From Streptomyces sp. TS71-3 (GTDB lineage Bacteria; Actinomycetota; Actinomycetes; Streptomycetales; Streptomycetaceae): a DNA stretch of 64,000 nucleotides. Made by a program: the position numbers and the translations under genes. The stretch covers positions 1,922,001 to 1,986,000 of the forward strand of contig NZ_BNEL01000003.1 of NCBI RefSeq assembly GCF_018327685.1, in the 5' to 3' direction. Positions 58,434 through 64,000 of the stretch are shown here, piece after piece; position 1 is the stretch's first letter; every line of letters begins with the position of its first letter. Under the pieces are notes generated by a model. The model was given only the letters and a program-made list of their open reading frames with translations, did not search any database and had not been told where the DNA came from.

Positions 58434-58751
58434 GTGTTGGGGAGTGTGGGGCACGGGGCTGTGGTGGGCAGCGGAGAACATGACGTCCGCGTGGCGAATT
58501 TACGGGCCGCCGTGTCACGGCTGCGCCGTGACCTCGCCGCGCACCCGGTGGAGTTCGCGGACCGCGGCATCGCCGAGGACGAGTTGGCCGCGCTCTCCAC
58601 GATGGCACTGAGCGGGGACCCGGAGATCCGCCGGCTGCGCCGGTCGCTGCTGCTGGTCGCGGGGTCGATCGGCTCGGTCAGCGCCCTCGCGCCGAGCCTG
58701 GCGCAGGTGCGCACCGCGGTGGAACTCTTCGGGGAGCGGCCGCCGCTCTGA
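58434..58751 (+). CDS. DUF5955 family protein (contains TTA codon)
   Basis: A 105-residue helical protein matching DUF5955: LRAAVSRLRRDLAAHPVEFA, GIAEDELAALSTMALSG and RRLRRSLLLVAGSIGSVSAL followed by APSLAQVRTAVELF. The family is found in Streptomyces and has no known function; it looks like a helical oligomerising protein. The GTG at 58434 follows GGGGGGGAAG. Codon 23 (58500-58502) is TTA, the rare leucine codon read only by the bldA tRNA, so translation is probably limited to late growth or development. Confidence 0.8.
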   Translation: MLGSVGHGAVVGSGEHDVRVANLRAAVSRLRRDLAAHPVEFADRGIAEDELAALSTMALSGDPEIRRLRRSLLLVAGSIGSVSALAPSLAQVRTAVELFGERPPL

Positions 58752-59010
58752 CGGGCCGCAGGGTCCGTTCGCGTTTCCCGAGGGCTCCCGGGATCCGAGG
58801 CCATGGTTCAGGCATTCCTCGGACTTCTCCCGGGAGCCTTCGGCATTTCCGGGGCGCGTTCGCTCGACCCTGACCGCCCCCTCGCGGGAGCCCGCCCGCC
58901 ATTCCCCGTCAATTCCTCCGACGGATATGGGTCAGGCGAGGATCACCGCACGGGCGCGCAATGTTCCGGATCCATTCCCGGAGGCTCGGGGTTCCGGTGG
59001 AAAAGCTTAC

Positions 59011-59024
59011 TAACCGATCGGTTA
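59011..59024. promoter_or_regulatory. Perfect 14-bp palindrome overlapping the allR stop
   Basis: TAACCGATCGGTTA is of the TetR-operator type (ACCGATCGGT core) and ends in the allR TAA. It is not near the start of any gene seen here. The spacer 58752-59010 has no other feature. Confidence 0.45.
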
Positions 59025-59822
59025 ACTTGCCGTCAGGGCCTCGGAGAGTTCGCCCGCGACCTGTTGCAGAACGGGCACGATCTTCTCCGTGGCCGCCTCG
59101 GTGACCCGGCCCGCCGGCCCCGAGATGGAGATGGCGGCGGCCGTGGGGGAGTCCGGTACCCGCACGGCGAGGCAGCGGACGCCGATCTCCTGCTCGTTGT
59201 CGTCGAGCGCGTAGCCGAGGCGGCGCACCTCCTCCAGGGCGTCGAGGAAGGCGTCCGGGGTGGTGATGGTCTTCTCGGTGGCGGCCGGCATTCCGGTGCG
59301 GCCCAGCAGGGCGCGCACCTCGTCCGAGGGCAACTGGGCCAGCAGCGCCTTGCCCACGCCCGTGGAGTGCGGCAGCACCCGCCGGCCCACCTCGGTGAAC
59401 ATCCGCATCGAGTGCTTCGAGGGGACCTGCGCCACGTAGACGACCTCGTCGCCATCGAGCAGCGCCATGTTCGCGGTCTCGCCGGTCTCCTCCACCAGGC
59501 GGGCCAGGTGCGGCCGGGCCCAGGTGCCGAGCAGCCGGGACGCCGACTCGCCCAGGCGGATCAGCCGAGGGCCGAGCGAATAGCGCCTGTTGGGCTGCTG
59601 GCGGACGTAACCGCAGGTCACCAGCGTGCGCATCAGCCGGTGGATGGTCGGCAGCGGCAGCCCGCTGCTCGCGGACAGCTCGCTCAGGCCGACCTCGCCG
59701 CCCGCGTCCGCCATGCGCTCCAGCAGGTCGAAGGCACGTTCAAGCGACTGGACACCGCCGGAGGAGCCGGAGGCGGCAGGGGACTTGTCGGCGTCGGTGG
59801 TGCTGGCGCTTGACGGCGGCAC
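59022..59822 (-). CDS. allR: IclR-family regulator, AllR type
   Basis: A 266-residue IclR regulator. The N-terminal winged HTH is QSLERAFDLLERMADAGGEV, then SELSASSGLPLPTIHRLMRT and LVTCGYVRQQPNRRYSLGPR. The C-terminal effector domain (ARPHLARLVEETGETANMAL, HSTGVGKALLAQLPSDEVRA, DDNEQEIGVRCLAVRV) is where glyoxylate or allantoate-type ligands bind. Directly divergent from allantoinase, it matches the S. coelicolor allantoin repressor AllR in family, position and partners. GTG 59822 has GGAAGGA 8 bases upstream; the open frame beyond it is non-coding. It is the candidate binder of the class-1 and/or class-2 palindromes. Confidence 0.93.
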   Translation of the reverse strand: MPPSSASTTDADKSPAASGSSGGVQSLERAFDLLERMADAGGEVGLSELSASSGLPLPTIHRLMRTLVTCGYVRQQPNRRYSLGPRLIRLGESASRLLGTWARPHLARLVEETGETANMALLDGDEVVYVAQVPSKHSMRMFTEVGRRVLPHSTGVGKALLAQLPSDEVRALLGRTGMPAATEKTITTPDAFLDALEEVRRLGYALDDNEQEIGVRCLAVRVPDSPTAAAISISGPAGRVTEAATEKIVPVLQQVAGELSEALTAS

Positions 59823-60065
59823 GGCGCGTTCCTTCCGAGACTCCGGAACCGGACGGTCCCTGGCCTCTGATGCGGGTGGTCGGTCGACGGACGGGCAAGC
59901 AGCCAGCGTACCCGGCGCGGGGCTCCCGCTGCCCGTCACCGGCGCGGCGTTCCCGCCGGTCAGAGGCCTGGTGCGGGCGGTCGGCCGCGCGCGTGGCGGG
60001 ATGGGTCCGGTGCTCGGTGAGGGGCGGCGGGGGTTCGGTCGGGGGTTCTGACGGCGGTGTGGCGA
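59823..60065. other. Long leader region upstream of allR
   Basis: This is the first part of a 583-bp divergent spacer between allR and allB. It is GC-rich and shows no gene. The operators follow at 60066-60113 and 60330-60354. The stretch 60130-60300 between them has several repeats of GTACGGG and CTCGTGGGC words. Confidence 0.5.
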
Positions 60066-60113
60066 TCCTGGATTTTTCGGAAGTTTAATTTCGTGTTTCG
60101 GAAAAGTCCAGGA
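60066..60113. promoter_or_regulatory. Imperfect inverted repeat with class-1 half-sites, upstream of allR
   Basis: TCCTGGATTTTTC (60066-60078) and GAAAAGTCCAGGA (60101-60113) pair with one G-T wobble around 22 bases. Inside, TTTCGGAA occurs at 60075 and 60096, exactly 21 bp apart. TTTCGTGTTTCGGAA (60089-60103) matches 9 of 10 class-1 bases; its partner at 60068 matches 6. This strongly AT-rich patch is the likely allR promoter. Confidence 0.55.
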
Positions 60114-60329
60114 CAGGTCCGGGGTGTTTCGGTGCCGGCGCCCGGGGCGCACGGGTGTCCTGGCGGTGTGCGGAGCGTGCCCCGCGGGCTTGTCGTACGG
60201 GGGCTCGTGGGCCTGCTGTACGGGACTCGTGGGCGCATGCCGTACGGGGCCCGTGCGGCGTTCCGTGTGCCCTCCGGCGCGGCGAGGCGTGCGCTCCGGA
60301 TGCCTTGACGGCGCGTGGGGGGCGCGATG

Positions 60330-60354
60330 AAACTTCAACAGAACGTTGAAGTTT
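60330..60354. promoter_or_regulatory. Perfect class-2 palindrome before allB
   Basis: Two perfect 10-bp arms, AAACTTCAAC and GTTGAAGTTT, flank AGAAC. It is the strongest class-2 site in the window and lies 52-76 bp upstream of the allantoinase GTG, where a repressor would block the promoter. Confidence 0.75.
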
Positions 60355-60405
60355 TGGGAAGAGGGCCGGAGTACGCCAAGCAGCCGGAGCGACAGGGAGG
60401 TACAC

Positions 60406-62010
60406 GTGCCAGGAACCGAATCACCCGCCGCCCCGCCGTATGAACCACCCACCGCCACGCGGGAGGAACAGCCCACCGCCACACGGGATGAGCCACCCAC
60501 CGCCACGCCGGCTGAAGCATCCGGCGAACCGCCGGCGCGCCCGCGTCCGGACGCGCCCCTTCAGGGACCCGTGCAACGGAACGACCGCCCACCGGGGCGC
60601 CTTGGGACCACCCTCACCCCCGAGGAGCGCTTTCCGCCGGCCTCGGGCCCTCCGTCCGGCCTGGTGCTGCGCTCCACCCGCGTCCTCACCCCCGAGGGGA
60701 TCGGTCCGGCCTGCGTCGTCGTCGAGGGCGAACGCATCGCCGCCGTGCGGGAGTACGGCGCCGCGACGCCGCCCGGCGCGGACGTCCGGGACCTCGGCGA
60801 CGCCGTCCTGCTGCCCGGCCTCGTCGACACCCACGTGCACGTGAACGACCCCGGCCGTACGGAGTGGGAGGGCTTCTGGACGGCCACCCGCGCCGCGGCG
60901 GCCGGCGGCGTCACGACCCTCGTCGACATGCCGCTCAACTCCCTGCCGCCCACCACCAGCGTGGCCCATCTGCGCACGAAACAGGCCGCGGCCAGGGAAG
61001 CCGCCCATGTCGACGTGGGCTTCTGGGGCGGTGCCGTACCCGGCAACCTGGGGGAGCTGCGGCCCCTGCACGACGCGGGCGTGTTCGGGTTCAAGTGCTT
61101 CCTCGCGCCCTCCGGCGTCGACGAGTTCCCCGAGCTGGACACCGCGGAGCTGACCGCGGCCATGGGGGAGACCGCCGGGTTCGGGGGCCTGCTGATCGTG
61201 CACGCGGAGGACCCCCGCCACCTGGCCCGCGCCCCGCGTCACGGCGGCCCCCGCTACGCCGACTTCCTGCGCTCCCGGCCCGCCGCAGGCGAGGACGCCG
61301 CCATCGCCACCCTGACAGCGGCCGCCCGGCGGCTCCGCGCCCGGGTGCACGTCCTGCACGTGTCGTCGGCGAGCGCCCTGCCGCTGATCGCCGCCGCCCG
61401 CCGCGAGGGCGTGAAGATCAGCGCCGAGACCTGCCCGCACTACCTCACGCTCCGCGCGGAGGACGTGCCGGACGGCGCCAGCGCGTTCAAGTGCTGCCCG
61501 CCGATCCGCGACGCCGCCAACCAGGACCTGCTGTGGGCCGCGCTCGCCGACGGCACCCTCGACTGCGTGGTCACCGACCACTCGCCGTCCACCGCCGACC
61601 TCAAGACCACCGACTTCGCCACCGCCTGGGGCGGCATCTCCTCGCTCCAGCTCGGCCTGCCCGCCGTCTGGACCGAGGCCAGGCGGCGCGGCCACACCCT
61701 CCAGGACGTCGCCCGCTGGATGGCGGAGCGCACCGCGGCGCTGGCGGGCCTGCACCGCAAGGGCGCCATCGAGGCGGGCCGCGACGCCGACTTCGCCGTC
61801 TTCGAGCCCGAGCGGACCTTCACCGTCGATCCCGCGACCCTCCAGCACCGCAACCCCGTCACCGCTTACGCCGGCCGGACCCTGCACGGCGCCGTCACGG
61901 CCACCTGGCTGCGCGGCCGGTGCGTGTACGAGAAGTCCCCGGCCACCCACACCCCCGCCTTCGCCGCACCCGGCGGGCGGCTCCTGGAGAGGACGGAACG
62001 AACGGCATGA
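60406..62010 (+). CDS. allB: Allantoinase
   Basis: A 534-residue zinc amidohydrolase that opens allantoin to allantoate. Metal/active-site motifs are [39 protein letters not shown] (Lys for the metal bridge), [38 protein letters not shown] and [14 protein letters not shown]. The start GTG 60406 has GGGAGG 5 bases upstream. This gives an N-terminal extension of about 85 residues not found in the usual 445-450-residue enzymes, which includes three 8-residue repeats of the PTATRxE type (24-bp DNA repeats). It is coupled to allantoicase by ATGA and driven from a class-2 operator. Confidence 0.95.
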   Translation: MPGTESPAAPPYEPPTATREEQPTATRDEPPTATPAEASGEPPARPRPDAPLQGPVQRNDRPPGRLGTTLTPEERFPPASGPPSGLVLRSTRVLTPEGIGPACVVVEGERIAAVREYGAATPPGADVRDLGDAVLLPGLVDTHVHVNDPGRTEWEGFWTATRAAAAGGVTTLVDMPLNSLPPTTSVAHLRTKQAAAREAAHVDVGFWGGAVPGNLGELRPLHDAGVFGFKCFLAPSGVDEFPELDTAELTAAMGETAGFGGLLIVHAEDPRHLARAPRHGGPRYADFLRSRPAAGEDAAIATLTAAARRLRARVHVLHVSSASALPLIAAARREGVKISAETCPHYLTLRAEDVPDGASAFKCCPPIRDAANQDLLWAALADGTLDCVVTDHSPSTADLKTTDFATAWGGISSLQLGLPAVWTEARRRGHTLQDVARWMAERTAALAGLHRKGAIEAGRDADFAVFEPERTFTVDPATLQHRNPVTAYAGRTLHGAVTATWLRGRCVYEKSPATHTPAFAAPGGRLLERTERTA

Positions 62011-63224
62011 CGGACCTGCCCCGCTTCACCGGCCCGGCGGCCCCCTACGCGGGCGGCGACCCGTACGCCGACTACCGCACCGCCGACTTCCCCTTCACCG
62101 GCCTCCCCGACCTCGCCGACCGGGCGCTCGGCGCGGGAGTCGTCGCCGCCGACGACGAGTTCTTCGCGCCGCGCGAGAGCCTGCTGCTCCCCGGCCGCCC
62201 CGTCTTCGAACCGGACCGGTTCGGCCCCAAGGGGAAGATCATGGACGGCTGGGAGACCCGCCGCCGGCGCGGCTCGGCGGACCACCCCTGGCCCCGGGAC
62301 GGCGACCACGACTGGGCGCTCGTGCGGCTCGGCGCCCCGGGCGTGATCCACGGCGTCGTCGTCGACACCGCCCACTTCCGCGGCAACCACCCCGAGGCAG
62401 TCTCCGTCGAGGGCGCCTGCGCCGACGGCACCCCGGACCCGGGGGAGCTGCTCGGCGCCGGCACGGCCTGGCACACGCTGGTGCCCCGGACGGCCGTCGG
62501 CGGGCACGCGGCCAACGGGTTCGCCGTCGCCGTCCGGCGCCGCTTCACCCACCTGCGGCTGCGCCAGTACCCGGACGGCGGGATCGCCCGCCTGCGGGTG
62601 CACGGCGAGGTGGTGCCGGACGTGGACTGGCTGACGGCGCTCGGCACCTTCGACGTGCTCGCGCTGGAGCACGGCGGGCGGGTCACCGGCGCCTCCGACC
62701 TGTTCTACTCGCCCGCCGCCCACACCATCGCGCCCGGCAGGTCCCGGCGGATGGACGACGGGTGGGAGACCCGGCGGCGCCGCGACCGCGGCCACGACTG
62801 GATCGGCTACCGGCTCGCCGCGCACGCCCGCGTCCACGCCGTCGAGATCGACACGGCGTACCTCAAGGGGAACGCGGCGGGCTGGGCGTCGCTGTCGGTC
62901 CTGGACGCCGGTTCCACTGGTTCGGCGGGTTCGGCGGGTTCCGTCGGTTCCGTCGGTTCCGTCGACGACGAGGACCCCGGCGGGAGCGGGCCCGACCTCG
63001 CGCCCGGTGCGGCCGGTGCGGGTGCCTGGACGCAGGCGTTGCCCCGTACCCGGTTGCAGCCGGACACCGTCCACCGGTTCGTGCTCCCGGAACCCGTCAC
63101 CGGCACCCACGCCCGTATCGACATATATCCGGACGGCGGCATATCCAGGCTCCGGCTCTTCGGCTCGCTCACCGAACGGGGAGTGCGGCGGCTGAGGGAG
63201 CGGCGCGCGGAACTCGGGGGCTGA
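62007..63224 (+). CDS. alc: Allantoicase
   Basis: A 405-residue allantoicase that splits allantoate to ureidoglycolate and urea. Two homologous jelly-roll domains are visible from the duplicated motif: [20 protein letters not shown] in domain 1 and [20 protein letters not shown] in domain 2. Each is followed by a DTAx[12 protein letters not shown] motif and [28 protein letters not shown]. Between the last strands of domain 2 is an insert of about 35 residues ([20 protein letters not shown]) from TTC/GGT microsatellite-like DNA. The start overlaps the allB stop by ATGA, so the two enzymes are co-translated. It ends the operon; no ureidoglycolate lyase follows in the window. Confidence 0.95.
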   Translation: MTDLPRFTGPAAPYAGGDPYADYRTADFPFTGLPDLADRALGAGVVAADDEFFAPRESLLLPGRPVFEPDRFGPKGKIMDGWETRRRRGSADHPWPRDGDHDWALVRLGAPGVIHGVVVDTAHFRGNHPEAVSVEGACADGTPDPGELLGAGTAWHTLVPRTAVGGHAANGFAVAVRRRFTHLRLRQYPDGGIARLRVHGEVVPDVDWLTALGTFDVLALEHGGRVTGASDLFYSPAAHTIAPGRSRRMDDGWETRRRRDRGHDWIGYRLAAHARVHAVEIDTAYLKGNAAGWASLSVLDAGSTGSAGSAGSVGSVGSVDDEDPGGSGPDLAPGAAGAGAWTQALPRTRLQPDTVHRFVLPEPVTGTHARIDIYPDGGISRLRLFGSLTERGVRRLRERRAELGG

Positions 63225-63409
63225 GCGGCGGGGGGGCAGGCGCCGATCAGCGGGATCGGGAGCGAGGGGATCGGAGGCCGGCGGGATCGGGAACCAAGTG
63301 GGCCGCCTCCGTCGTTGACCCGGCGGACAGAGCCGGGCCCCGGGGCCCGGCCCGCGGGTGCTCCCGCGAACCGCACCGATCCAGACGCGCGCGTCAAGGA
63401 GACCCCGCC

Positions 63410-64000
63410 GTGACCTTGCAGCAAGAGATCGTCGGCAATGCCATGCAGATGGCGGTCGTCAACCTCCAGCCCGGCCAGACCGTCTACTGCGAGGCGGGCA
63501 AGTTCCTCTTCAAGACGTCCAACGTGACGATGGAGACCCGGCTCTCGGGCCCCTCCGGCGGCGGCCAGCGGCAGGGCCAGCAGGGCGGCGGCGGGATGGG
63601 CGGCATGCTCAGGCAGGCCATGGGCACCGCCATGCAGGTCGGCCAGCGCTACCTGGCCGGCGAGTCCCTGGCGTTCCAGTACTTCACCTCGCAGGGCGGG
63701 GAGGGCACCGTCGGCTTCGCCGGCGTCCTGCCCGGCGAGATGCGTGCCCTGGAACTCACCGGCTCGCGCGCCTGGTTCGCCGAGAAGGACGCCTTCGTGG
63801 CCGCCGAGTCCAGCGTCGAGTTCGGCATCGCCTTCCAGGGCGGCCGGACGGGCATGAGCGGCGGTGAGGGCTTCATCCTGGAGAAGTTCACCGGCCAGGG
63901 CACGGTCATCATCTGCGGCGCCGGCAACTTCATCGACCTCAACCCCGCCGACTTCGGCGGCCGCATCGAGGTGGACACCGGCTGCGTGGTGGCCTTCGAG
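63410..64000 (+). CDS. AIM24-family protein (3' end outside window)
   Basis: The first 197 residues of an AIM24 / TIGR00266-type protein. It begins MTLQQEIVGNAMQMAVVNLQ (GTG start) with AAGGAG about 8 bases upstream. Characteristic elements are GQTVYCEAGKFLFKTSNVTM, a Gly/Gln-rich loop (GGGQRQGQQGGGGMGGML), GTVGFAGVLPGEMRALELTG and VIICGAGNFIDLNPADFGG. The beta-helix-like AIM24 domain has no agreed bacterial function. The spacer after allantoicase (63225-63409) has no hairpin strong enough to call and no recognised operator. Confidence 0.85.
   Translation, partial: MTLQQEIVGNAMQMAVVNLQPGQTVYCEAGKFLFKTSNVTMETRLSGPSGGGQRQGQQGGGGMGGMLRQAMGTAMQVGQRYLAGESLAFQYFTSQGGEGTVGFAGVLPGEMRALELTGSRAWFAEKDAFVAAESSVEFGIAFQGGRTGMSGGEGFILEKFTGQGTVIICGAGNFIDLNPADFGGRIEVDTGCVVAFE

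Noticed and set aside
59823..60506. N-terminal extension of the IclR regulator and small frames in the allR-allB spacer
   Set aside because: The translations are Arg/Pro-rich and cross the operators; GTG 59822 has a good ribosome site and gives the family's normal length.

Overview
The window reads as a very GC-rich actinobacterial chromosome, almost certainly Streptomyces or a close relative. Support comes from strong third-position G/C, many GTG and TTG starts, several leaderless promoters (TANNNT about 6-7 bases before the start), the Streptomyces-type ATPase / XRE regulator / DUF397 triad, a DUF5955 gene with a TTA codon, Tat-exported secreted enzymes and the usual Streptomyces intergenic hairpin repeats. 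No tRNA, rRNA, CRISPR array, transposase or integrase gene was seen. Both ends cut genes: a DUF2264 protein at base 1 and an AIM24 protein at base 64000.

Layout. 1-4.4 kb: polysaccharide genes (DUF2264 end, GH38 alpha-mannosidase). 4.5-6.1 kb: TetR regulator divergent from an F420/NADPH-type reductase. 6.2-12.2 kb: a carbohydrate unit with two FGGY kinases, a 2-hydroxyacid dehydrogenase, a histidine phosphatase and a DeoR regulator. 12.2-13.8 kb: SDR plus TetR. 14.1-24.2 kb: glyoxylate disposal, with gcl, tartronate semialdehyde reductase and hydroxypyruvate isomerase, interrupted by a secreted phospholipase C and followed by a three-gene transhydrogenase operon. 24.5-27.9 kb: SDR/HTH pair, a small coupled regulator pair and a lone protein resembling contractile-injection-system cargo. 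28.1-32.2 kb: two receptor Ser/Thr kinases. 32.3-36 kb: OHCU decarboxylase, HIU hydrolase, urate oxidase and 8-oxoguanine deaminase. 36.1-55 kb: a mixed region with chitosanase, thioesterase, phosphatase, aminotransferase, HxlR regulators, secreted proteins, an extra mraY, a VWA protein pair, the BldB/AbaA-type triad, an OYE reductase, a LysE exporter, a HipA-like kinase and a cupin. 55.2-63.2 kb: malate synthase, a MocA-like transferase, DUF5955, an AllR-type IclR regulator, allantoinase and allantoicase.

How it works together. The window holds most of a purine-to-central-metabolism route: 8-oxoguanine to urate, urate to allantoin (uricase, HIUase, OHCU decarboxylase), allantoin to allantoate to ureidoglycolate (AllB, Alc), then glyoxylate either to malate (malate synthase) or through Gcl, Hyi and the tartronate semialdehyde reductase to glycerate. 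The genes are spread over about 50 kb but share two palindromic promoter motifs. Class 1 is TTCCG-N5-CGGAA, found as pairs spaced exactly 21 bp before gcl, hyi, malate synthase and allR. Class 2 is TTCAAC-N5-GTTGAA, found before the urate operon, allB and malate synthase. Malate synthase carries both. The IclR-family protein at 59022-59822 is the obvious candidate for at least one class.
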